DNA of 64,000 nucleotides, taken from assembly GCA_965220385.1 (NCBI GenBank), contig OZ244825.1, positions 2,666,001 through 2,730,000 on the forward strand, read 5' to 3'. Every line of letters begins with the position of its first letter. Position 1 is the first letter of the stretch. Of this stretch, positions 1 to 6,264 are shown in pieces. Origin of the DNA: PCPOR2b sp965220385 (GTDB lineage Bacteria; Poribacteria; WGA-4E; PCPOR2b). The position numbers were made by a program, and so were the translations under genes. The notes under the pieces were generated by a model. That model had not been told where the DNA came from. It saw only the letters and a list, made by a program, of their open reading frames with translations, and did no database searches.

Positions 1-2
1 CC

Positions 3-383
3 GACGCAATAGCACTAAAGCCTGATTATGCGGACGCCTATGTTGGTCGCGGACAGGCTTACCAGCTAAGGAGCAGTAAAGGAGATGAGGAGAGAGCCTT
101 TGCTGACTTTAACAAAGCAATAGCACTGGATCCGAACCGTGCTGCAGCCTATGCCGGGCGTGGAAGAGCTTACCTGTTCATGGGGGATCATGACAAAGCC
201 ATTGCTGATCTGACCCAAGCGATACAATTAAAACCCGATGATTTCAGCGTCCACTTTGCCTATCAGTTTCGTGCGCTGGCTTATGCCTCCAAAGGTGATA
301 TGAAACGCGCTGAAGCAGATCGTGCCAAAGCAGAAGCAGCACTTGAAAATGTGATCGAAAACGCACGCGACAAAGAAGACTGA
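3..383 (+). CDS. TPR-repeat protein, C-terminal part (5' partial)
   Basis: The reading frame is open from the window edge to the TGA at 381-383, so only the C-terminal 126 residues are present. At least two tetratricopeptide units are visible, with the repeated core (D/N)KAIAL-x-P and the A-Y-x-GRG-x-AY helix-A/B signature, followed by a more diverged repeat and a charged Ala/Glu-rich C-terminal helix ending in KED. TPR arrays form helical scaffolds for protein-protein contacts. Which N-terminal domain this one carries cannot be seen. An internal ATG at 180 exists, but repeat homology continues upstream of it, so it is not the true start. Confidence 0.85.
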   Translation, partial: DAIALKPDYADAYVGRGQAYQLRSSKGDEERAFADFNKAIALDPNRAAAYAGRGRAYLFMGDHDKAIADLTQAIQLKPDDFSVHFAYQFRALAYASKGDMKRAEADRAKAEAALENVIENARDKED

Positions 384-1555
384 AAGAAGGATTAGGAACT
401 GACCCTACCAAATTGTCATCCATTGAAGAACCATTGCCCTCCCAAGCCCCAGTTGCTTTGAATCCCGCCTGTCCCGATGTGTCGGGGATTTATCGGGGAG
501 GGGCGACATGTTTATAGAAGGTGATAATCAATGGTGCTATTTGCAGCTGTTGATAACGTGATACGTGAGGCGTGAAACGTAAAAATCATCGGGTCATTTA
601 GCCCCAGCGGGGCGACATGTTTATAGCACAAGCATCGTAATACCAACCCCCAAGCCCCAGCGGGGCGACATGTGGCTTTGTGCACAAGTGATTTGCTGTC
701 CAGTAGGAAAACATAGAAATAGTAGGACTTACGCAGCGCGTTCATAAGTCCCCCCGACAAGTGGTGCATCCCGCCTGTTCCGTTCCTGCCTGCCCCGATG
801 TATCGGGGGGAATCCCGGCGAGTCGGGACCTGCTCTCGGCTTGTCGGAGTCCCGCCTGTCCCGCCTGTCCCGATTTATCGGGGATTTATCGGGGATTCAT
901 CGGGCCTGCCCCGATCCTATCGGGCCTGTCCCGATTTATCGGGGATTTATCGGGGACGGGATTTAAGGGGTTGGCTTGATTCGTGTAGGGGCAACCCTTG
1001 TGGTTGACCTCCGTCGGTCGACTTTGGGAAATCGACTTCTGTGTCGAGATATGAATATATGCCTATTTTTAACTTGACAGATTTCCACGGGCTCCCAATC
1101 GTAGGGGCGGGGTTCCCCCGCCCGTCTCTCGCTCCAGCGGAGCGATATGCCTATAGAATGCAGGTATCCCTAACACGTGCGCTCCAGTTTTGACTCCCGC
1201 CTGCCTGCTCACGGGACGGAGCCTGCTCTCTGTACGGACTCCCGATCTATCGGGGATTCATCGGGGACTTATACTTATCGGGGTGGACGACATGTGTATA
1301 GAACAAGCACGTAATACCAACCCCAAGCCCCAGAGGGGCGACATGTGCCATTTGCCTGAATCGTGGATTAAACGGATGGCGCAGATTATCGCCTGAATCC
1401 AGCGGATCAGCATTTGAGACCGTGCACTACATCGAGGCTAGTCCCGATTCATCGGGACTAGCCTCTCTCCCTATGGGGAGGAGATTCTTCTCCTGATGTA
1501 CAGACGCATTGAAAGCTATTTATGAGCCCCCTCAAATAAATGAAAGGAGATCATA
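384..1555. repeat. Repeat-rich intergenic region with two nested short repeat families
   Basis: No credible gene is seen in this 1.2 kb. Family A has the core AGCCCCAGCGGGGCGACATGT, often followed by TTATAG. Copies lie near 601-626, 653-674 and 1325-1346, with a variant at 1131-1156. The copy at about 446-508 has its palindrome split by family B. Family B is built of CCCGATTTATCGGGG modules, tandem at about 797-960, with others at 1234-1270. A perfect 15-bp-stem hairpin with a 2-nt loop lies at 1434-1465, followed by smaller GGAG/CTCC inverted repeats to about 1495. Open frames across the tandem modules are low-complexity artefacts. Confidence 0.75.
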
Positions 1556-1744
1556 ATGGATGACTTAGCAGCATCGCTCGTACAAGGTTTGAAAGAGGAA
1601 GCCATTGAAACTAAGGTCGAGTCTGAAGAAGCAGTCAACAAAATACTCAAAGATTTGCAGACTAAGAACCCTCAACTCATGGCTGCAAAGGTCGAAGAAC
1701 TTAACAATGTGGACATTACAATTCTTTTGGACTTATGTAGATAG
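1556..1744 (+). CDS. Small acidic helical protein, 62 aa, unknown
   Basis: A good Shine-Dalgarno (AAAGGAG at 1541-1547) sits 8 nt before this ATG. The product is short, acidic and predicted helical, rich in Glu, Lys and Val, with the stretch EEAVNKILKDLQ suggestive of an amphipathic helix. There is no signal peptide or recognised domain. It ends 8 nt before the tail of the convergent MUG113 gene. It could be a small partner protein of the island or a chance frame; the strong ribosome-binding site favours a real gene. Confidence 0.5.
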   Translation: MDDLAASLVQGLKEEAIETKVESEEAVNKILKDLQTKNPQLMAAKVEELNNVDITILLDLCR

Positions 1745-1751
1745 TGGCTTT

Positions 1752-2381
1752 TCATATTTTTTCTGGGGTTATTGGGGTCTGTTGCTTTGTGTTCTGGTTG
1801 ATAAATTGTATGAGGTCGTCTGTAGGAGAGAACCATTCGCCGTGTAGTCTGGCGTGTTTGAATTGTTGGTGTAGTTGTTGTTCGGTGTTGCGGCTTCCCT
1901 TCATTTTTAGGATTATTGTGGCTTCTTCTGATAGTTGTAAGTCGGCGATTCGTTTTTCTGGTTGTTTGGATATTCCTATTTTGATTCGTTTGGTTTCTTG
2001 TCCTTGTGCGAAGTAAATATACTCGGTGTTATCTTTGTGGTGTTTAGCGTTGTTGTCTATGTAGACTAGTCCGTATCCGTTACTTAGGAAACGGTTTAAT
2101 CTGTTAAAATTGTCCTTGAATACCTGGATTTGGTTGAAGACTTTGTAGATTTCCTCAGTAGGATAGTCGAAATGTAAGTGTAGTTTGTTGTGGACGTGGG
2201 TGAGAAGCCATGTTAGGAGGAGTCTCTTGTCTTGTTTGAGCGCTTTGCATGGTGTTGTCCAGAATTGCAGGTGTCTTAATTGTTGTTCATAGTCGGGGTG
2301 TGGACCAATTTCTATTCCTGGAAAGTTGTGGTCTTGGTGGTTCCATGCTATCATAAAATCGGTTGTGTATATGGTTGTCAT
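1752..2381 (-). CDS. MUG113/T5orf172-type GIY-YIG family protein
   Basis: The C-terminal half matches the T5orf172/MUG113 branch of the GIY-YIG nuclease superfamily. It starts with YIYFAQ, continues with RIKIGIS and PEKRIADLQ, and ends with the HQQF-x-HARLHGEWF block typical of that family, where the conserved Glu lies in GEWF. The N-terminal half is unassigned. An upstream in-frame ATG at 2504 exists, but it lies inside a terminator-like hairpin and overlaps a plus-strand promoter-like sequence, so the ATG at 2381 is preferred (209 aa). Family members are often phage- or plasmid-borne. Whether this one cleaves DNA is not known. Confidence 0.75.
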   Translation of the reverse strand: MTTIYTTDFMIAWNHQDHNFPGIEIGPHPDYEQQLRHLQFWTTPCKALKQDKRLLLTWLLTHVHNKLHLHFDYPTEEIYKVFNQIQVFKDNFNRLNRFLSNGYGLVYIDNNAKHHKDNTEYIYFAQGQETKRIKIGISKQPEKRIADLQLSEEATIILKMKGSRNTEQQLHQQFKHARLHGEWFSPTDDLIQFINQNTKQQTPITPEKI

Positions 2382-2423
2382 GTTAGTCTTTCTTTTGGCT
2401 GTTTTGTGAGGTGTTTCTTTTTG

Positions 2424-2453
2424 TTGACGATTAACGGATTGGAATATTATACT
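2424..2453 (+). promoter_or_regulatory. Predicted sigma70-type promoter for the 2460-2688 RNA
   Basis: TTGACG at 2424-2429 and TATACT at 2448-2453 are separated by 18 bp; each hexamer matches five of six consensus bases. It points away from the MUG113 gene, toward the hairpins at 2469-2504 and 2644-2683. Confidence 0.5.
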
Positions 2454-2459
2454 TTGGTA

Positions 2460-2688
2460 AATGTGAAAATGCCCCACGGGTGTTAGCAGCACCTTGTGGG
2501 GCATTCATCATCTAATGTAAATGGAGACGGGAAGGATAGGTCTGTCGAATGGAAGTCCGCTTTGGTAACTTTCATTTAAGTGTAGATCCTGGGGTTATAC
2601 CTTGGATTCTACTTTTTATCGCCTGACTCGTGTAGGAACTTACAGGTTGCTATTATCTCATCTTTTGTGGGATATAGCAACCTTTTTT
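2460..2688 (+). ncRNA. Candidate small RNA ending in an intrinsic terminator
   Basis: A predicted promoter lies at 2424-2453. The transcript would begin with a large hairpin (ATGCCCCAC at 2469-2477 with GTGGGGCAT at 2496-2504, plus an inner GGTG/CACC). It would end at a strong terminator: AGGTTGCTAT at 2644-2653 pairs with ATAGCAACCT at 2674-2683, further paired inside, followed by a run of T to 2688. No convincing plus-strand reading frame lies between them. Expression is not demonstrated. Confidence 0.4.
2483..2575 (-). CDS. Possible 30-aa leader peptide upstream of the MUG113 gene
   Basis: On the minus strand an ATG at 2575 opens a 30-codon frame (starts MKVTKADFHS, ends CPTRCC). Its stop lies inside the hairpin at 2469-2504. 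On this strand that hairpin is followed by TTTT and then, about 90 nt later, by the MUG113 start. Reading frame, hairpin, then gene is the layout of a classical attenuator. The upstream AGGA is about 14 nt from the ATG, which is too far for a good ribosome-binding site, so this is tentative. Confidence 0.25.
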   Translation of the reverse strand: MKVTKADFHSTDLSFPSPFTLDDECPTRCC

Positions 2689-2719
2689 ATGTCTGGTGGG
2701 GTTGTTGATGGGGATTGGG

Positions 2720-3115
2720 TTACGTGTTACTCCTTGTGATAGTTCGTACTACGCTTTCCATATTGTTCGTTACTGACTGTATGAGTTCAAATAGGCTGTT
2801 GTAGCGGTTTATTATGGTTCTCATGTCTTCTTCGAGACCGTGTATTCTTTCTTGAATGTCCCTTATCTCTGTTGTTATGCCGTCTATCTTTGACTCTAAC
2901 ATTATAATCTTCTTGTCTAGAGTAATTACGCCCCGCTCGACATGCTTGATAGCGCGTCGGTTTTCTAGCATGATTTGCTCGTTATTTTCTATAGCTTGTC
3001 GGTTTTTCTCTATAGCTTGCTTGTTTTCTGATACGAACTTGATAATGAGGTCACATTTCTCGTCTACGTCCATTATTTCAGTTTCAAGTTCTTCGTGTCG
3101 TTCTGGTGTTGTCAT
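2720..3115 (-). CDS. Coiled-coil protein, 131 aa, unknown
   Basis: Starts at an ATG behind GGAG (AATAGGAGACTACT then ATG). Almost the whole protein is heptad-patterned. Near residues 30-55 there are three near-copies of the unit KQAIEKN / RQAIENN / EQIMLENRR, followed by a long amphipathic helix with alternating Ile/Leu to about residue 118. There is no signal peptide or membrane segment. It probably oligomerises through the coiled coil. A second small coiled-coil gene of similar build lies at 4401-4760 on the same strand. Its leader carries a promoter and an intrinsic terminator at 3215-3347, suggesting regulated read-through. Confidence 0.6.
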   Translation of the reverse strand: MTTPERHEELETEIMDVDEKCDLIIKFVSENKQAIEKNRQAIENNEQIMLENRRAIKHVERGVITLDKKIIMLESKIDGITTEIRDIQERIHGLEEDMRTIINRYNSLFELIQSVTNNMESVVRTITRSNT

Positions 3116-3214
3116 AGTAGTCTCCTATTTGGTGTTAGAAAAATGATCTGAACCCGTATTATTACTGGGTTTTAAGTAGATTTGTGGTTGGTATGTACGT
3201 TATAATATAGTCAA

Positions 3215-3312
3215 CAAAAAAGTAGGGCTACACCCGTGTTGGTAGCACGAATATAGCCCTTACTGTGGTCAGCCGGGTTTGCTGGACTCGGCTCTTACGT
3301 TCTCATGAGGTT
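3215..3312 (-). ncRNA. Candidate leader RNA/sRNA with intrinsic terminator upstream of a coiled-coil gene
   Basis: From the promoter at 3319-3347 a transcript starting near 3312 would run about 97 nt. It would form a small AGCCG/CGGCT hairpin, then a strong terminator: the arm at 3255-3264 pairs with 3221-3230, with an inner CGTG/CACG, followed by six T on the minus strand (3215-3220). The coiled-coil gene starts 100 nt further on, at 3115. The terminator loop GTGCTACCAACAC resembles GTGCTGCTAACAC in the minus-strand reading of the hairpin at 2469-2504, so the two may be related regulatory hairpins. Confidence 0.45.
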
Positions 3313-3318
3313 ACGAGT

Positions 3319-3347
3319 ATTGTACCACTTTCTGCGCTGGATTGCAA
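3319..3347 (-). promoter_or_regulatory. Predicted sigma70 promoter, minus strand
   Basis: TTGCAA (3342-3347) and TACAAT (plus-strand ATTGTA at 3319-3324) are separated by exactly 17 bp. It reads toward the terminator at 3215-3264 and the coiled-coil gene. Confidence 0.55.
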
Positions 3348-3505
3348 GTAAAGTGTAATGCTCGGCCCTCCCTGCTTTACCATAAAAGCACAAAATCCAT
3401 AATAACCAACTGACTCTACACGCTGACAGGGGCTTTTTGCGTCTGCTTGCATTCTGACTGTAGCCCTTGTCAATCGTGCTTTTCTGGTAGGAAATGGAGT
3501 ATGCC
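3348..3505. other. Upstream region of the IS1595-type transposase with a 10-bp inverted repeat
   Basis: GACAGGGGCT near 3427-3436 and AGCCCTTGTC near 3463-3472 form an imperfect stem just before the transposase ribosome-binding site. It could hide the translation start from read-through transcripts, a common trick of insertion sequences. No convincing terminal inverted repeat was found here. Confidence 0.3.
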
Positions 3506-4414
3506 ATGACCTTGCTGGAGGTCTTGGAACGCTTTCCTACGCAGTCCGCGTGTATCACGTTCTTGGAAAAACTGCGTTGGGGTGACTCTCCTAAGTGTCC
3601 CCGGTGTAATAGTGAATCGGTGGCGCGGAAAAAGGAGAATCGCCTTGTCGGTCGCTGGAACTGCTATAATTGTCGGTCCAGCTTTAATGTCCTTGTCGGG
3701 ACGCTCTTTCAGCGGACAAAGGTTGATTTGCGTCGCTGGTTTGGTGCTATCATTTTGATTATGAATGCTAAGAATGGTATTTCAAGTTACCAGTTGGCGC
3801 GTGATTTGGGTCTGAATGTTAAGACTGCATGGTATATGGCGCAACGGATTCGCGCTGAAATGAAGGCTCAGGAGGATAGCGAAGGTCTGTTGCAAGGTGT
3901 TGTTGAGGCGGACGAAGCCTTTGTCGGTGCTACGCCTGCTAAGAAGTTTGCTCGTAAGAATAAGGGTAAACGGGGTATGGGTACTAAGAAAATGGCTTAC
4001 CTTGGTGCGATTGAACGTGGCGGCCGTGTTGTCGTGCGGTTAGCGGGTGAGCCGTTTAGCCCTCGTGGAAAAGGGCTTGCTGCTGAAGTACAGGATTTTG
4101 TTCGGAGTTCGGTTATTCATGATAAGACTCAGTTGATAACGGATAGCTTTGGCGGTTATAAGGCGTTGCGTTCTGATATGCCCCACCATGTAGTTGCGAA
4201 TAAACGTGAGGTGGTTGAAGATATTCAGATACACACCAATCGGATTGAGAGCTTTTGGAATTGGGTGAAGCGTCCGTGGTATGGGACACACCATTGGTAT
4301 TCTCGGAGGTATGCTCCGCTCTACATCGCGGAGGCTTGCTTCAAGTATAATAATCGGAAGGACACTGATATATTTGGGAACTTCTTACAACGGAGCCTCC
4401 CTATCCAAGTTTAG
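3506..4414 (+). CDS. IS1595-family (ISXO2-like) transposase
   Basis: The N-terminal zinc ribbon (C-P-R-C and C-Y-N-C near residues 30-55) precedes a helix-turn-helix-like segment (YQLARDLGLNVKTAWYMAQ). The DDE catalytic domain follows, with VEADEAFVG, then ITDSFGGY, then HTNRIESFWNWVKR. This order and the zinc ribbon are diagnostic of the IS1595/ISXO2 group. At about 303 aa it is full length. The ATG at 3506 has GGAG 6 nt upstream; an ATG at 3494 overlaps that ribosome-binding site and is less likely. The 3' end overlaps the convergent coiled-coil gene by 14 bp, so the right-hand IS end seems lost or very tight. It may be a resident gene rather than a mobile unit. Confidence 0.85.
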   Translation: MTLLEVLERFPTQSACITFLEKLRWGDSPKCPRCNSESVARKKENRLVGRWNCYNCRSSFNVLVGTLFQRTKVDLRRWFGAIILIMNAKNGISSYQLARDLGLNVKTAWYMAQRIRAEMKAQEDSEGLLQGVVEADEAFVGATPAKKFARKNKGKRGMGTKKMAYLGAIERGGRVVVRLAGEPFSPRGKGLAAEVQDFVRSSVIHDKTQLITDSFGGYKALRSDMPHHVVANKREVVEDIQIHTNRIESFWNWVKRPWYGTHHWYSRRYAPLYIAEACFKYNNRKDTDIFGNFLQRSLPIQV

Positions 4415-4760
4415 CCTTTAGTAGGTGCTTGATTTCTGATATATCAGACTTGAGTGTGGCTACGTCTGACTTGAGTTCTTTATTGGTAGAGACTAACTCT
4501 GATATTATGGCACTTTGATTTATTAAGACCTTTCTTATATCAGATACTTCAGATTTTATTTCGGATACATCTGACTTTAGTGTGGATACATCGGTTGCAA
4601 TTTCTTTGACCCGACGTATAAGACTGCTGAATCTTTCGTGAACTTCTTTCTTGAACTTGTTAAAATCTTGTCGGAACTTGGAGACTTCCTCATGGAGTCC
4701 GATTTGAGACTTACGGATAATGGCTACATTTGCTTCGAGTTTTGTCTTAGGTTCTTTCAT
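4401..4760 (-). CDS. Coiled-coil protein, 119 aa, unknown
   Basis: Start ATG at 4760 has GGAG about 8 nt upstream and overlaps the stop of the 32-codon frame before it (ATGA overlap), so translation is probably coupled. Residues 45-115 are a long coiled coil built from near-repeats of the type TLKSDVSEIK, occurring four times as diverged copies (STLKSDVSEI, KSEVSDIRK, LKSDVATLKS, DISEIKHLL). There is no membrane segment. Similar coiled-coil proteins occur on phages and plasmids, but no specific function can be assigned. It ends tail to tail with the transposase gene, overlapping by 14 bp. Confidence 0.6.
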   Translation of the reverse strand: MKEPKTKLEANVAIIRKSQIGLHEEVSKFRQDFNKFKKEVHERFSSLIRRVKEIATDVSTLKSDVSEIKSEVSDIRKVLINQSAIISELVSTNKELKSDVATLKSDISEIKHLLKAKLG

Positions 4761-4855
4761 AGTTGGCTCTCCGTTAGCTGCACATTGAGTTCGGATCGCA
4801 GTCGAGTCTCTGACTCTTGTATCTTCTGAGTGAGTAGGAGTCTAAGTGCTGTCAT
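4757..4855 (-). CDS. Micro-ORF, 32 aa, translationally coupled to the coiled-coil gene
   Basis: ATG at 4855 follows CAGGCAG. The product begins MTALRLLLTQKIQES and is a single predicted amphipathic helix. Its stop TGA (4757-4759) overlaps the ATG of the next gene in the arrangement ATGA, the usual mark of translational coupling. It may be a real micro-protein or only a translational activator for the downstream gene. Confidence 0.4.
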   Translation of the reverse strand: MTALRLLLTQKIQESETRLRSELNVQLTESQL

Positions 4856-4865
4856 TCTGCCTGGA

Positions 4866-4979
4866 TTATGGTGTTCTCGGACTTGACAATCTCACGATCT
4901 TCCCTAAGACTTTATCCATGAGTTGGGAATGGGCGGTAAGAGTGAATAGACATGGCGGTGTTGCTAGGACAGTTCGCAT
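4866..4979 (-). CDS. Micro-ORF, 37 aa, first frame of the minus-strand mini-operon
   Basis: ATG at 4979 is preceded at ideal distance by a strong Shine-Dalgarno (GAGAGGAGAG, plus-strand 4987-4996) and lies just downstream of the predicted promoter at 5023-5052. The product starts MRTVLATPPCLFTLTAHS and ends KIVRLSSPRTP, and matches no family I know. It ends 11 bp before the next micro-ORF. Promoter, ribosome-binding site and packing support a translated frame. Confidence 0.4.
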   Translation of the reverse strand: MRTVLATPPCLFTLTAHSQLMDKVLGKIVRLSSPRTP

Positions 4980-5022
4980 GTGTTAGCTCTCCTCTCGTGG
5001 TGGTCTGGGAATACTGATTGTC

Positions 5023-5052
5023 ATTTTATCATGGTTTCTCTCCTATTGTCAA
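5023..5052 (-). promoter_or_regulatory. Predicted sigma70 promoter for the micro-ORF/coiled-coil mini-operon
   Basis: Minus-strand TTGACA (5047-5052) and TAAAAT (5023-5028) are separated by 18 bp. It lies only about 30 bp from the divergent plus-strand promoter at 5084-5112, so the two units share one control region. Confidence 0.55.
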
Positions 5053-5083
5053 TTTTTTTGTTACTTTTTGTTGCAAATAGGTG

Positions 5084-5112
5084 TTGACAGTTTGGGAAAC
5101 ATTGTATACAAT
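5084..5112 (+). promoter_or_regulatory. Strong predicted sigma70 promoter for the 5119-5307 RNA
   Basis: A perfect TTGACA (5084-5089), a 17-bp spacer and TACAAT (5107-5112). It is one of the best promoter matches in the window. Confidence 0.7.
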
Positions 5113-5118
5113 GAAAGA

Positions 5119-5307
5119 TTGTGGGGACCCCGAGTGGTAGCTCGGAGCCCCCGGAAGCAAAACGAGGTCTAGGCTCGAATCGCTTCGTGATTGTTAGACG
5201 GGAATCTAACAATCTTCTATAGTATAACCCTTTGTGCTATTTGTTTCAATCTGAATAAGAGGGGCTGCGCGATTCGGGATTATCCCTTAAACGCAGCCCC
5301 TTTTTTT
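5119..5307 (+). ncRNA. Candidate structured RNA or attenuator leader, about 190 nt
   Basis: It lies between the promoter at 5084-5112 and an intrinsic terminator whose stem GGGGCTGCG (5261-5269) pairs with CGCAGCCCC (5292-5300) followed by seven T. Inside are a nested hairpin (GGGG 5123-5126 with CCCC 5148-5151, enclosing CCGAG 5130-5134 with CTCGG 5141-5145) and a perfect 10-bp hairpin GATTGTTAGA/TCTAACAATC (5189-5198 with 5205-5214). The lipoprotein gene begins only 30 nt after the terminator, so this may be a riboswitch-like leader or a free-standing small RNA. The loop TGGTAG resembles a tRNA D-loop, but no tRNA fold is possible. Confidence 0.55.
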
Positions 5308-5337
5308 CGGTTGACAGGTAGTAGGGAGGCTATTGCT

Positions 5338-5814
5338 TTGAGATACCGGTTTGCACTCACGGTTTTTCTGGCGCTTTTCGTTTTATTTGGTTGTGGTGGT
5401 GATAGTTCAGATGAAGTTGATCCGTTACTTCTTAAGAGTTTTGTTCAGCGGGTGGGCCAAGAGGCTAAGAGCACTATATCAGCTGCTGCGCGTAAGGTGG
5501 GTGTTCCGACGGGTTTACTCTTTGACGAGATACATTCGTCTACTTATCATGTATGGAAAAGTCAGGTTGCTGACGTGCCTATAGCGGACGTTCAGCAGTT
5601 ATGTGAGGTGATTCAGTCTATAACGGAGGAGTTTCGGAATACTGTTAAGCCTCAACTGACACTTGGGGTTCAGACTGTTATAATAGTACCAGACGACCCT
5701 GAACATGTCTCTTATGTTAAAGCCTCACGGTTATATCTGGACTATTTACAGGAGTTCCGAAGAGCGGAGAATGGGTGTGAGTCAATTATTACGAACAAGC
5801 GATTAGGGCACTAG
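5338..5814 (+). CDS. Small predicted lipoprotein, about 158 aa, unknown
   Basis: A TTG start at 5338 with AGGGAGG 8 nt upstream gives a clean lipoprotein signal: Arg-containing n-region, hydrophobic core ALTVFLALFVLF, then lipobox LFGC with Gly-Gly after the Cys at about residue 18. An ATG at 5191 is in frame but lies inside the leader RNA and upstream of the terminator, so it is rejected. The mature part is mostly helical with no recognised domain. It would be anchored to a membrane. Expression probably requires read-through of the terminator at 5261-5307. Confidence 0.6.
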   Translation: MRYRFALTVFLALFVLFGCGGDSSDEVDPLLLKSFVQRVGQEAKSTISAAARKVGVPTGLLFDEIHSSTYHVWKSQVADVPIADVQQLCEVIQSITEEFRNTVKPQLTLGVQTVIIVPDDPEHVSYVKASRLYLDYLQEFRRAENGCESIITNKRLGH

Positions 5815-5839
5815 CCTTTTTTGTTGCGTAGGCTGCTAA

Positions 5840-6072
5840 AATGAAAAGGGCAGCGGACGAAAAGTGGAGCTCCTACCGTCTACCAAAGGCGGAGGTCCCA
5901 CCCAAAAGCCAATTGGTAGACAATGTTCTGCTGGAGGCTATATCTGCTGCCTAATCTATATGTGTGTTGGTAGGCAATTCTCTTTGCTAGAGGACTGGAG
6001 GTCCCGCACCTCTGGTAAAGCCTACTGCTCACGCCAACTTCTTTGGGGGATACCTTTCGGTGTCCCCTTTTT
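5840..6072 (+). ncRNA. Candidate multi-domain structured RNA, about 230 nt, with terminator
   Basis: Domain 1 is closed by GGCAGCGGA (5849-5857) pairing with TCTGCTGCC (5943-5951). It contains GTCTACCAA/TTGGTAGAC (5878-5886 with 5913-5921) and a GGAGCTCC palindrome. Domain 2 is closed by GTTGG+TAGGC (5966-5975) with GCCTA (6020-6024) and CCAAC (6034-6038), around a GAGGT/ACCTC hairpin. It ends with a strong terminator, GGGGATACC/GGTGTCCCC, then TTTTT (6068-6072). The motif GGAGGCTATATC occurs in domain 1 and again just after the terminator. A 99-codon frame overlapping it looks like an artefact. No clear promoter was found. Confidence 0.5.
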
Positions 6073-6155
6073 ACGTTACTGCTACGGAGGCTATATCCGC
6101 TATATTCTCATCGTATCATCTTTTTATGAGCTGTGTCAAATAAATCTTATGGGTG

Positions 6156-6221
6156 GGGAATAGGTTGGCAAAGTAAAAAATGGCGGGGGTTCTTTAACTG
6201 GTCTCCCGCTGTCCTATTCCC
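6156..6221 (+). other. Two-tier hairpin in the leader of the PIN gene
   Basis: GGGAATAGG (6156-6164) pairs perfectly with CCTATTCCC (6213-6221), enclosing GCGGG (6183-6187) with CCCGC (6204-6208). It lies between the terminator at 6045-6072 and the PIN-domain gene start at 6265, so it may act in leader control of that gene. Confidence 0.4.
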
Positions 6222-6264
6222 TGCTCACCATTAGCAACACCCCAAAAATTGTAGAGCAAACACC

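Noticed and set aside
761..1007. Overlapping frames through the CCCGATTTATCGGGG tandem region
   Set aside because: Low-complexity translations (SGIYRGFIG-type repeats) in several frames come from the repeat itself, and no ribosome-binding site is present.
3215..4414. Intact IS1595 element
   Set aside because: No matching terminal inverted repeats or target duplication could be found, and a neighbouring gene overlaps the transposase 3' end.
5121..5185. Degenerate tRNA or tRNA-like gene
   Set aside because: The D-arm-like hairpin is present, but no anticodon arm, T arm or acceptor pairing can be drawn.
5864..6163. 99-codon frame in the leader of the PIN gene
   Set aside because: It overlaps stable RNA stems and a terminator, has no ribosome-binding site, and its internal similarity (GGYICC/GGYIRY) comes from a DNA repeat.
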